Below, piece by piece: positions 33,981-42,172 of a stretch of DNA of 64,000 bases. Where the stretch lies: assembly GCF_017876095.1 (NCBI RefSeq), contig NZ_JAGINM010000011.1, positions 186,001-250,000 on the forward strand, in the 5' to 3' direction. The stretch is from Azospirillum agricola (GTDB taxonomy: Bacteria; Pseudomonadota; Alphaproteobacteria; Azospirillales; Azospirillaceae). Numbering within the stretch: position 1 is the first letter of the stretch; each line of letters starts with the position of its first letter. The notes below the pieces were generated by a model, which saw only the letters and a program-made list of their open reading frames with translations, searched no databases and was not told the origin of the DNA. The position numbers and the translations under genes were made by a program.

Positions 33981-34562
33981 ATGACCGACCATCCCGGCTC
34001 CCTTCCCGCGCCGGAATTCTCGCGCTTCGTCAGCGCCGACGCGGTGCGCCGCGCCGACCTGACCGAGACCATCGAGGCGACCGAATCGGAGCGCCGCCGG
34101 CTCGCCGAGCGGCTCGAGCTGGAGTCGATCGACCGGCTGACCGCCACCATCCGCCTGCGCGCGGTGCGCGGCGGCCAGATGATCCGCGTGTCGGGCCGGC
34201 TGGAGGCCGACGTCGTGCAGACCTGCGTCGTCTCGCTCGACCCGGTGCCGGCCCATGTCGACGAACGCTTCGAGGCGCTGTTCGCCCCGGAGTCGCTGAT
34301 CGAGGATCCGGGCGCCGAGATCGACATCGACCCCTACGAATCCGACGAGGACGCGCCGGAACCGATGGTCAACAACCGCATCGACATCGGCGAGCTGACG
34401 GCCCAGCACCTGTCGCTCGGGCTCGATCCCTACCCGCGCGCCGGCGGCGCCGACTTCGCGGGCTATGACGAGGGGATGGACGACGAGGCCGCCGCCGAGC
34501 CGGAGGAGCCGCAGAAGCCCAACCCTTTCGCGGTCCTCGGGCAGTTGAAGAACCGCTCGTGA
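33981..34562 (+). CDS. yceD: YceD family (DUF177) protein
   Basis: 193 residues. A beta-rich first half (PEFSRFVSADAVR ... RVSGRLEADVVQTCVVSLDPV) with the conserved Cys-Val-Val-Ser-Leu-Asp segment, and an acidic C-terminus (DEAAAEPEEPQK). In many bacteria yceD sits directly before rpmF and affects 23S rRNA accumulation; the same order is seen here. The ATG follows TTGAGGACG. Confidence 0.9.
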   Translation: MTDHPGSLPAPEFSRFVSADAVRRADLTETIEATESERRRLAERLELESIDRLTATIRLRAVRGGQMIRVSGRLEADVVQTCVVSLDPVPAHVDERFEALFAPESLIEDPGAEIDIDPYESDEDAPEPMVNNRIDIGELTAQHLSLGLDPYPRAGGADFAGYDEGMDDEAAAEPEEPQKPNPFAVLGQLKNRS

Positions 34563-34654
34563 CCCTTTTGGCGGGGCGGGGCGCGATCATGGCCGACAGG
34601 GCTGTTCGGGCTTGCCCTCCGGGGGCAATTGCCTTATTGAATGCCGCTCGCGTT

Positions 34655-34681
34655 GGGCGGCCCCTGTTCGGGCCGCCTTTT
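34655..34681 (+). terminator. Terminator-like hairpin between yceD and rpmF
   Basis: GGCGGCCC (34656-34663) and GGGCCGCC (34670-34677) with loop CTGTTC, followed by TTTT. It lies only 23 bases before the rpmF start, so it would end the yceD transcript or act as an attenuator in the rpmF leader. Confidence 0.8.
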
Positions 34682-34703
34682 ACAATGAAGAGAGTTCACG
34701 GTC

Positions 34704-34892
34704 ATGGCTGTTCCGAAGAAGAAGACCTCCAAGTCGCGGCGCAACATGCGTCGTTCGCACCACGCTCTGCCCACCGCGGCCTACAACGAGTGCCCGAGCT
34801 GCGGCGAGCTGAAGCGTCCGCACAACATCTGCGGGTCTTGCGGCCAGTACGACAAGCGCGAAGTGATCCAGAGCGGCACCGCCACCGCTTGA
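34704..34892 (+). CDS. rpmF: 50S ribosomal protein L32
   Basis: 62 residues, MAVPKKKTSKSRRNMRRSHH at the N-terminus and a zinc-type CPSCGELK ... CGSCG cluster, so this is the cysteine-bearing form of L32. It precedes plsX and fabH, the usual L32 and fatty-acid gene pairing. Confidence 0.98.
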   Translation: MAVPKKKTSKSRRNMRRSHHALPTAAYNECPSCGELKRPHNICGSCGQYDKREVIQSGTATA

Positions 34893-34947
34893 TTCGCCTC
34901 TCGTTGTTCGGGGACGCGCGCCGTCCTAGCCGGGGAGCCTGTTCGCG

Positions 34948-36000
34948 GTGAGCCAGCGCCTGACCATCGCCCTCGACGCCATGGGTGGGGACCTCGGTCC
35001 CGACATGGTGGTCGCCGGGGCGGACATCGCGCGGGAACGTCATCCCGACGTGCGTTTCCTGCTGTACGGCGACTCCCAGCGCATCGAGCCGCTGTTGAAC
35101 GAGCGGCCGGCGCTGAAGGCCGTGGCGGAGATCCGTCACACGCCCGACGCGGTGGCCGGCGACGCCAAGCCGGCGGTCGCCTTGCGGGCCGGACGCCGGT
35201 CCAGCATGCGGCTGGCCATCGACGCGGTGGCGGCCAGCGAGGCCGCCTGCGTCGTCTCGGCCGGCAACACCGGCGCCCTGATGGCGATGGCGAAGTTCGT
35301 GCTGAAGACGCTGCCCGGCATCGACCGGCCGGCGATCGCGTCGTTCTTCCCGACCCAGCGCGGCGAGAGCATCATGCTGGATCTCGGCGCCAACGCCGAA
35401 TGCCAGCCGGAGAATCTCGTCCAGTTCGCGGTGATGGGGGCGGTCTTCGCCCGCGCCGTCCTCGGGCTGCCGGAACCGACCATCGGCGTGCTGAACATCG
35501 GCTCGGAGGACGTGAAGGGCAACGAGGTGGTGCGCGCCGCCGCGGCCAGCCTGCGCGAGATGCCGCTGCCCGGCCGCTTCCACGGTTTCGTCGAGGGCGA
35601 CGACATCGGGCTCGGCACGGTGGACGTCATCGTCACCGACGGCTTCACCGGCAACGTCGCGCTGAAGACCGCTGAGGGCACCGCCAAGCTGTTCGCCGAG
35701 TTCCTGCGCCGCACCTTCGAGTCGTCGCTGCTGGCGCGGATCGGCTACCTGCTGGCGCGCGGCGCCTTCAAGCGCTTCAAGCAGCGCATCGACCCGCGCC
35801 GCTACAACGGCGCGATGTTCCTGGGCTTGCGCGGCATTTGCGTGAAGAGCCACGGCGGCACCGACGCCGTCGGCTTCGCCAACGCCATCGCCGTCGCGAT
35901 CAATCTGGCGGCGCACGGTTTCAACGAGCGCATCAAGGAAGAGATGAGCCGCATCGCCGATGCGAACCCTCTTCCCGACACGAAGGCGGCGGCGGGCTGA
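34948..36000 (+). CDS. plsX: Phosphate acyltransferase PlsX
   Basis: 350 residues from GTG at 34948. Makes acyl-phosphate from acyl-ACP for phospholipid synthesis. TIALDAMGGDLGPDMVVAGA, the AVALRAGRRSSMRLAIDAVA region, VSAGNTGALMAMAKF and DGFTGNVALKTAEGTAK are typical blocks. It has a GGGGAG ribosome-binding site. The fabH ATG lies four bases after the stop, so the genes are probably co-transcribed. Confidence 0.97.
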   Translation: MSQRLTIALDAMGGDLGPDMVVAGADIARERHPDVRFLLYGDSQRIEPLLNERPALKAVAEIRHTPDAVAGDAKPAVALRAGRRSSMRLAIDAVAASEAACVVSAGNTGALMAMAKFVLKTLPGIDRPAIASFFPTQRGESIMLDLGANAECQPENLVQFAVMGAVFARAVLGLPEPTIGVLNIGSEDVKGNEVVRAAAASLREMPLPGRFHGFVEGDDIGLGTVDVIVTDGFTGNVALKTAEGTAKLFAEFLRRTFESSLLARIGYLLARGAFKRFKQRIDPRRYNGAMFLGLRGICVKSHGGTDAVGFANAIAVAINLAAHGFNERIKEEMSRIADANPLPDTKAAAG

Positions 36001-36003
36001 ATC

Positions 36004-36975
36004 ATGGTCAAGCGTTCCCGAGTTCTGGGCTGCGGCACCTACCTGCCGGCCAACGTCGTCACCAACCGTGACCTGGAACAGCGGGTGGACACCACCGACG
36101 AGTGGATCGTCCAGCGCACCGGCATCCTGTCGCGCCACATCGCGGCGGAGGGGGAGAAGACCTCCGACCTCGCCATCGCCGCGGCGACCCGCGCGTTGGA
36201 GCATGCCGGCGTCCCGGCCTCCAGCGTCGACTGCATCGTGCTGGCGACCACCACGCCGGACAACACCTTCCCGGCCACGGCCACCAAGGTGCAGGCGGCC
36301 CTGGGCACCACCGGCTTCGCCATGGACATCCAGGCGGTCTGCGCCGGCTTCGTCTACGCCCTGTCGGTCGCCGACAACTTCATCCGCGCCGGCCAGGCCC
36401 GCCGCGCCCTGGTGATCGGGGCCGAGACCTTCTCCCGCCTGCTCGACTGGAACGACCGCACCACCTGCGTGCTGTTCGGCGACGGCGCCGGCGCCGTGGT
36501 GCTGGAGGGCTACGATGCCAAGGGCGACTCGGACGACCGCGGCGTGCTGTCCACCCACCTGCATTCCGACGGCACCCAGTACGACCTGCTCTACGTCGAC
36601 GGCGGCGCGTCGTCGACCGGCACCATCGGCCATGTCCGCATGCACGGCCAGGAGATCTTCCGCCACGCCGTCAGCAAGCTGTCCTCCGTGGTCGAGGAGG
36701 CGCTGGCCGCCAACGGGCTGGAGCCGTCCGACATCGACTGGATGGTGCCGCACCAGGCGAACCGCCGCATCATCGACGGGCTGGCCCGCAAGATGAAGCT
36801 GCCTCCGGAGAAGGTCGTGCTGACCGTGGACCGCCACGGCAACACCTCGGCCGCCTCGATCCCGCTGGCGCTGGGCGAGGCGGTGGCCGACGGCCGGGTC
36901 AAGCGCGGCGACCTGATCCTGATGGAGGCGATCGGCGGCGGCCTGACCTGGGGCTCCGCCCTGATCCGCTGGTGA
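36004..36975 (+). CDS. fabH: 3-oxoacyl-[acyl-carrier-protein] synthase III
   Basis: 323 residues. Starts fatty-acid chains from acetyl-CoA and malonyl-ACP. The catalytic Cys is in DIQAVCAGFVYAL, the His in DWMVPHQANRRIIDGLA and the Asn in DRHGNTSAASIPLAL. It follows plsX directly, with ihfA 150 bases downstream. Confidence 0.98.
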   Translation: MVKRSRVLGCGTYLPANVVTNRDLEQRVDTTDEWIVQRTGILSRHIAAEGEKTSDLAIAAATRALEHAGVPASSVDCIVLATTTPDNTFPATATKVQAALGTTGFAMDIQAVCAGFVYALSVADNFIRAGQARRALVIGAETFSRLLDWNDRTTCVLFGDGAGAVVLEGYDAKGDSDDRGVLSTHLHSDGTQYDLLYVDGGASSTGTIGHVRMHGQEIFRHAVSKLSSVVEEALAANGLEPSDIDWMVPHQANRRIIDGLARKMKLPPEKVVLTVDRHGNTSAASIPLALGEAVADGRVKRGDLILMEAIGGGLTWGSALIRW

Positions 36976-37127
36976 GCCGCCTGGGCTTTCCCGCGGCGCG
37001 AACATACGCCGGCGCATTGCCGCAGTGCAGCGTCGGCGGCCGCTAAGCCGCCGCCAAGCTTTTGAATTGACGGACCTTCTTCGGCCGGATTACCGTCTTC
37101 CCAATGGTTGCGGGGGGGAAGACGAAC

Positions 37128-37475
37128 ATGACCCAGAACACCGTCACGCGCGCCCAGCTCAGCGAAGCCGTCTATCAGGAGGTTGGGCTGTCGCGCAACG
37201 AGTCGGCCGATCTTGTGGAAACCGTGCTGGATGAGATCTCCGACGCGCTGGCGCGCGGGGAGATGGTGAAGATCTCCTCCTTCGGCAGCTTCCAGGTTCG
37301 CCAGAAGGGCGAGCGCATCGGCCGCAACCCCAAGACCGGGGAGGAGGTGCCGATCCTGCCGCGCCGGGTCCTGGTCTTCCGCGCCAGCCATGTGCTGAAG
37401 AACCGCATCAACGAGATCCAGGATGCGGCCGACGCCGCCGAGGCCGCCGCCGCCCACGCCCGCGCGGCATCCTGA
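37128..37475 (+). CDS. ihfA: Integration host factor subunit alpha
   Basis: 115 residues. DNA-bending architectural protein that pairs with IhfB. TRAQLSEAVYQEVGLSRNES and the arm region GSFQVRQKGERIGRNPKTGEEVPILPRRV are diagnostic of the alpha subunit. An Ala-rich tail of about 20 residues extends the C-terminus. The ATG at 37128 has a GGGGGGGAAG ribosome-binding site; the longer frame from 37104 lacks one. The fabH-ihfA-merR order is conserved in this class. Confidence 0.96.
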   Translation: MTQNTVTRAQLSEAVYQEVGLSRNESADLVETVLDEISDALARGEMVKISSFGSFQVRQKGERIGRNPKTGEEVPILPRRVLVFRASHVLKNRINEIQDAADAAEAAAAHARAAS

Positions 37476-37561
37476 AGCCGGTTCCCGGTCGCCGTGCCGT
37501 CTGCGATGCTGCCGTGTCCGATGCCGACCTGCCGTGACACGGCGGTCATGATGCCTGTGCC

Positions 37562-38011
37562 ATGAAGTCGGCCACGGCGTTCCGCACGATCAGCGAGGTG
37601 TCCACCGACCTGAACGTGCCGCAGCATGTCCTGCGCTTCTGGGAATCCAAGTTTCCCCAGATCAGGCCGCTCAAGCGCGGCGGCGGCCGGCGCTATTACC
37701 GGCCCGAGGATGTCGAGCTTCTGCGCCGCATCCAGGCCCTGCTCTACGAGGAGCGCTACACCATCAAGGGTGTCCAGCGCCTGCTGAAGGAGGGGCGCAC
37801 GGCCGACCCGACTCCGCCGCTTCCCGAGGATGCCGAGGACGAGGACACGCCGCCGGCCGGGCCGGCGCTGGAGGAGCAGGCCGATCTGTCCGAACCGGCC
37901 GGTCTGCCCGGCGACCTGCGCCACGAACTGACGATGGTGCTGGACGAGTTGAAGTCCCTGCGTGGCGTGTTGTCGCGCCTGTCTGGACAGTTTGGCAGAA
38001 AGGGCGGATAA
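37562..38011 (+). CDS. MerR-family transcriptional regulator
   Basis: 149 residues. The winged-helix MerR domain covers residues 8-75: FRTISEVSTDLNVPQHVLRFWESKFPQIRP ... GGGRRYYRPEDVELLRRIQALL. An acidic, Pro-rich linker and a helical C-terminal dimerisation segment (LRHELTMVLDELKSLRGVLS) follow. There is no metal-binding Cys cluster. This is the ihfA-linked MerR subgroup whose target is not known to me. Confidence 0.9.
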   Translation: MKSATAFRTISEVSTDLNVPQHVLRFWESKFPQIRPLKRGGGRRYYRPEDVELLRRIQALLYEERYTIKGVQRLLKEGRTADPTPPLPEDAEDEDTPPAGPALEEQADLSEPAGLPGDLRHELTMVLDELKSLRGVLSRLSGQFGRKGG

Positions 38012-38113
38012 TCCGCCTTGCAAATTGCTGCGTGACGTCGCGGAGGGGGGCCGGACCCAAGCCAAACGGGGGGACGGGGGACGCGGAGGTCTCCGGAGAC
38101 TTCGAGGCGCTGC

Positions 38114-38299
38114 TCAGCGCAGCTCGATCCCGGCCTGCCGGAAGGTGCGGGTGAGGGCGGCGACCACATCGGGGTCGACCTCGCCCGTTCCGTAATCGAA
38201 ATTGATCACGGCGTACCACGGAACACCGGCCTTGCTCGCCAGCATCCGTGTCGACCAGCCAAGGCGCAGACGTGCCGCTTGGCACTGCGACCCGGTCAT
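38114..38299 (-). CDS. Short Xre-like helix-turn-helix protein
   Basis: 61 residues from the ATG at 38299: MTGSQCQAARLRLGWSTRML then ASKAGVPWYAVINFDYGTGE and a C-terminal ALTRTFRQAGIELR. This is one lambda-repressor-type HTH with the AG(I/V)E(L/F) end shared with the 59591 gene product. The frame is open further upstream to 38383, so a longer form is possible. The upstream neighbour on this strand is about 240 bases away. Confidence 0.65.
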   Translation of the reverse strand: MTGSQCQAARLRLGWSTRMLASKAGVPWYAVINFDYGTGEVDPDVVAALTRTFRQAGIELR

Positions 38300-38535
38300 C
38301 CTCGTCGACTCCACAGCTTGCGCGGTTCCCATTCTGTGTGGCGACAGGCTGTGCATCATCGCGTTCGGCCCATCGTCAAGCACCGGTCATAAGACAAGAA
38401 TGCAGAAAGTCGCACCCTTTGTCATGTGACGGATTGTTGCATTCGCGCGTGCCCTGGCTTGAGCCGCCGTCATAGTTGTGAAAGCGCATCGAATTTTTCG
38501 GATAAACGGCCGCATTCCTTCGGAAGCGGCCCGTC

Positions 38536-39687
38536 TCAGCATGACGCGGGCCCCGCCGCGCCATCCGGCTCCAGGGCGGCCAGCAAGGACGAGAGGGCGC
38601 GGGCCTGCGGTTCCAGGGGGTGCGGCGTTCCCGGCGTCGCGGCGCCGGCGCCGGCGTCCGCCCCGGCCTTGAAGCGCGCCGCGACGGCCAGGGCGTGGCG
38701 GTGCAGGATCCGCTCCAGGGCGATGTATTCCGACGGCCGGCCGGGGCCGAGTCGCTTGGAGAAGCGGTGCAGGAAGCGAAGCTGTTCGAGCGCCGACACC
38801 GCCAGCGCGGGAGGAACGTCGGCGCGCCCCGCCGCCTTGAGGGCGATCCGGCCGAGCAGGTCCGCCAGTTCGGTCAGCGCGGCGCCGAAGCCGCGCAGCG
38901 CCGATTCGTCGTCGGGCGTCACGAAATGGGTGCGCTCCTCCTCGCCGTCCCGCAGCGCGTCGAGCAGGCGTGCGGCGACGGTCAGCAGATTGTCGGTCTG
39001 CGAGACGATGGCGAGGGTGTCGTAGAGCGCCAGCAGGTCGGGCTTGCCGATGAAGGCGCGGATGGACGCCGCCGCCCGGCGCAAGGTCAGCCGGCTCAAC
39101 CGGCGGCCATGGTCGGACAGCGCCGCCAGGGCGGGGCGGTGGCCCAGGATCTCCAGCACCCAGCGCGCGCCCTCGATCCGCAGCAGATCCAGCGAGAGGG
39201 CCCGCAGGTCGGGAAAGTCCGGGGCGTCGAGCAGTTCGCGCAGATGGTCGGTGGAGCGGCGCGCCTGATCGGTCAGGCGGGTGGCGGTGCGGTCGATCCG
39301 CTCGTGCAGCGGGGTGCGCCGTGGGCCGTGACGCCGGGCGAGGGCGGCCAGGGTGTCCGCCGCGGTCACCGCGTCGGGCGGCCCGGCCGCCGGGTCGGCG
39401 AGCACCGCCAGCAGATGGTCGCAAAGGATCGGAGCGGCGGCGCCGTCCAGCGCGGCGCCGAACTGCGCCCACAGATGGGCGCGCAGGTCGGCGGGCGCGA
39501 AGCGGGCCAGCACGTCGAGCGGCAGGGGCGGTTCCGGGCCGGGCGGCAGGCCCAGGGCGGCCGCGCGGTCGCGGATGGCGGCGGCATCGCCCGCCGTGGC
39601 GGCGCGGTCGATGGCGCGCGTCAGCGCGGCGAAGGCGGCGGTCCGGGAGGCGTCCCCGGCCGTGGCGGACGCCGCCGCCCCGCTCAT
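38536..39687 (-). CDS. Helical protein of unknown function, coupled to the RsbW-like gene
   Basis: 383 residues, almost entirely helical with many Leu/Ala/Arg heptads (LRELLDAPDFPDLRALSLDL, LGRIALKAAGRADVPPALAV). No signal peptide, membrane helix or recognisable motif. Its ATG overlaps the stop of the RsbW-like gene (ATGA at 39684-39687), so the two proteins are made together, which suggests a regulatory partnership or a scaffold. Confidence 0.8.
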   Translation of the reverse strand: MSGAAASATAGDASRTAAFAALTRAIDRAATAGDAAAIRDRAAALGLPPGPEPPLPLDVLARFAPADLRAHLWAQFGAALDGAAAPILCDHLLAVLADPAAGPPDAVTAADTLAALARRHGPRRTPLHERIDRTATRLTDQARRSTDHLRELLDAPDFPDLRALSLDLLRIEGARWVLEILGHRPALAALSDHGRRLSRLTLRRAAASIRAFIGKPDLLALYDTLAIVSQTDNLLTVAARLLDALRDGEEERTHFVTPDDESALRGFGAALTELADLLGRIALKAAGRADVPPALAVSALEQLRFLHRFSKRLGPGRPSEYIALERILHRHALAVAARFKAGADAGAGAATPGTPHPLEPQARALSSLLAALEPDGAAGPASC

Positions 39688-40115
39688 GCCGTCCGGGCTT
39701 TCGCCAGGGTGACGATGTTGCGGTCGCCCGCGCGGCGGTAGGCGACGCGGTCCATGCTCTGCCGGACCAGGAACACGCCGAGCCCGCCGACTCGGCGCTC
39801 GTCGATGTCGCCCTCCAGGTCGGGCGGGGGCGCCTCGTGGAAGGGATCGAAGGCTGCGGCGTCGTCCTCCAGCTCGGCCCGCACCTCGGCCTCGTCGCAC
39901 TCCACCCGCAGGCGGATGCTGCGCCGCCCGTCGGTGCCGTCGGCGCCGTAGCCATAGGACACCGTGTTGGTGACGAGTTCGTCGAGGCAGAGATTCAGCG
40001 CGAAGGCGAGGGCCGGGGACAGGCCGTTGCGTTCGGCGAAATCGTCGACGGCGGCGGCGAGCCGCTCCAACTCGCCCAGATCGTTGCGCAGAACCAGATC
40101 GAGCCGGTCGCCCAT
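39684..40115 (-). CDS. RsbW/SpoIIAB-like anti-sigma (serine kinase) ATP-binding protein
   Basis: 143 residues of GHKL ATPase fold: the N box LCLDELVTNTVSYGYG and the G2-type VGGLGVFLVRQSMDRVAY. Such proteins bind a sigma factor or phosphorylate a STAS antagonist on serine. STAS and SpoIIE genes lie about 9-10 kb away on the other strand (48478-51023). GGAGGATG precedes the ATG. No sigma factor gene is in the window. Confidence 0.88.
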   Translation of the reverse strand: MGDRLDLVLRNDLGELERLAAAVDDFAERNGLSPALAFALNLCLDELVTNTVSYGYGADGTDGRRSIRLRVECDEAEVRAELEDDAAAFDPFHEAPPPDLEGDIDERRVGGLGVFLVRQSMDRVAYRRAGDRNIVTLAKARTA

Positions 40116-40407
40116 TCGCTCACATCCTCCGTCGCGTCCAAAGCCCGTGTCCCAAGCCCGTGTCCCAGGCCGGCTCATCCGGAAGGGATGTGACGGATGG
40201 GGCTTGCATCGATGGCCATCATCGCCGAAACGGCGCACAGTGACAAATCCTCGACCGGGGCCGGGGGTGACGCCGGGGCGGTTGAACGGAAAGCGGAAGC
40301 GCGACAGACTTCCTCCTCCCGCTGGCGGCGGCGGTGGAATGACGGGACGGGGCGAGGTGTTCACGCCGGTGAACGGCGGGGCGGAGCAGCGGGAAAGGGG
40401 GGCAGCG

Positions 40408-41208
40408 ATGCCGACTCTCTGGACACGGATGAAGGCCGAGATGGGGGACGTCGAGGCGCAGCACGCGCTTGCCGAGACCCTCCGCGTCGCCGACGTCGCG
40501 GCGGCGGTGCCCTGGTACCGCCGGGCGGCGCGCGGCGGCCATGTCGCGGCGCAGACGATGCTGGCCTTCCTGCTCGCCAACGGAATCGGGGTGCGTGCCA
40601 ACCCGCGCGCCGCCATCGGCTGGTACCGCCGCGCCGCCATGCAGGGCGACGTCGGCGCCCAGAACAATCTGGGCTACATGCACGAGCAGGGGGCCGGCGT
40701 CGAGCGCGACGCCGCCAAGGCGGCGCTGTGGTACCGGCTGGCGGCCCTCCAGGGCTCGGCCACCGCGCAGGTCAATCTGGCGCTGCTGCTGCTCGACGGG
40801 CGCGGCGTGGAGCGCGACGAGGCGCAGGCGGTGCGCTGGCTCGGCGAGGCCGCCATGCGCGACCATCCCGCCGCCCAGTTCCGGCTCGGCCTGTGCCTGC
40901 GCGAGGGGGTCGGCGTCGAGCGCGATCCGGCCGCCGCGGAGGAGTGGCTGCGGGCCGCGGCCGAGCGTGGCGACCGCGATGCGCAGGCGGTGCTGGCGGC
41001 TCCGCGCCGGACCGGGCCGCCGCCGGTGGAGGGACGGCCTTCCGCTCCGCACGGGGTGTCCGACGGCGGGGCCAAGGGCGGCAGCGAAGGGGATGGCGAG
41101 GGGGATGGCGGGGACGGCTGGGACTCGGGCTGGCCGCTGTCGCAGGCGCCCGCCGCGTTCGTGTTCGACCCGCCGCCCGTGGGCACCGGCCGGGTGCCGC
41201 CCGGCTGA
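40408..41208 (+). CDS. Sel1-like repeat protein
   Basis: 266 residues. About five Sel1-like repeats (AxxWYRRAAxxGxxxAQxxLAxxxxxGxGVxxxxxxA) from about 20 to 200, then a Gly/Asp/Glu low-complexity tail. No signal peptide. Sel1 arrays are helical protein-binding scaffolds, frequent in signalling. The ATG at 40408 has GGGAAAGGGGGG upstream. It is divergent from the RsbW-like gene. Confidence 0.85.
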   Translation: MPTLWTRMKAEMGDVEAQHALAETLRVADVAAAVPWYRRAARGGHVAAQTMLAFLLANGIGVRANPRAAIGWYRRAAMQGDVGAQNNLGYMHEQGAGVERDAAKAALWYRLAALQGSATAQVNLALLLLDGRGVERDEAQAVRWLGEAAMRDHPAAQFRLGLCLREGVGVERDPAAAEEWLRAAAERGDRDAQAVLAAPRRTGPPPVEGRPSAPHGVSDGGAKGGSEGDGEGDGGDGWDSGWPLSQAPAAFVFDPPPVGTGRVPPG

Positions 41209-41419
41209 AACCATCGGTGGGGACGGGGCCGGGCGCGCCGGATTCAGCTTGCAACATCTCGATGGTTTCTGTTCATCGTATTGGGACTACCCCCGTATGG
41301 TGATGGAGCCTTTGGCGGTCCGTGGCTGATTCGACCCAACGTCCAACGGCGCTGTCTCCCGGCGCGACGCCTCCGGACGCGATGCCGCCGGATGCGGCGG
41401 CTCCGCGCGCGGTGACGGC

Positions 41420-42172
41420 GTGAGAGTCGGCGGCGCGCTCGCCCTGCGCACCGGCGCGGTGGTCGCCGCGACGGTGGCGCTGGCCGTGCTGCTGTCGGTC
41501 GTCCTGTCCGGCCTGAAGTTCGAACAGAAATTGCGGGACGTCACCAGCTCCCGCCTGTCGGTCGTCGCCGACGAACTGCGCCGCCGGGTCGAGTTCGGCC
41601 TGACGCTGGGGCTCGACCTGTCGGAGCTGGTGGATGTCCAGGCGCTGGTCGAGCGCGCGGCCTCGGGCGAGGAGATTCTCGGGGTCGAGGTGGTGGACGA
41701 GCGCGGAACCGTGCTGTTCGCCGCCGACCGCGCCGCCGTCGGCCGGCCCTCGCCCGTGCGCTGGGACGCCGCGACGGCGCCGGCCGTCACCGGCATCCGC
41801 CAGCAGGTGGCCGGCGACGCCCTGATCCTGGCGGCCGGGCTGCGCGACAGTTTCGGCCAGCCGGTGGGCGCGGTGATCCTGCGTTCGTCGCTCGGGGGCC
41901 TGCGCGGCCGCATTGCGCGGGTGGAGACCGAACTCGCCGCCGGGACCACGCTGCTGCTCGCCGTCGTGGCGGCGGTGACGATGGCCGCCGTGTTCCTGGT
42001 GGTCCGCCATGGCGGCGGCGGTCGCGGTCTGGCCGCCGGCGCCGAGCCCCTGGGCGCGGCGCGCCAGCGCATCGACCGGGCGGCCGGCGAGGCCGACGCG
42101 GCGCTCGACGCGCTGGAGCGGGATCTCGACGCCCTTTCCTCCCAAGGCCGCCCCGGCGGGGTGACGCCATGA
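41420..42172 (+). CDS. Membrane sensor protein, first copy of the two-gene unit
   Basis: 250 residues from a GTG start. One N-terminal membrane helix (about 9-32), an extracytoplasmic domain with FGLTLGLDLSELVDVQALVE and GVEVVDERGTVLFAADRA, then a second helix (about 173-195) and a short cytoplasmic tail. It has no kinase, GGDEF or methylation domain. It is paralogous to the 46250 product (shared LGLxLxDL, DExGTVLF and VGxxxLR motifs). The ATGA overlap couples it to the MFS fusion. Confidence 0.75.
   Translation: MRVGGALALRTGAVVAATVALAVLLSVVLSGLKFEQKLRDVTSSRLSVVADELRRRVEFGLTLGLDLSELVDVQALVERAASGEEILGVEVVDERGTVLFAADRAAVGRPSPVRWDAATAPAVTGIRQQVAGDALILAAGLRDSFGQPVGAVILRSSLGGLRGRIARVETELAAGTTLLLAVVAAVTMAAVFLVVRHGGGGRGLAAGAEPLGAARQRIDRAAGEADAALDALERDLDALSSQGRPGGVTP

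Noticed and set aside
38030..38110. Possible tRNA near the merR gene
   Set aside because: I could not form a cloverleaf or find the T-loop sequence; none seen elsewhere in the window either.
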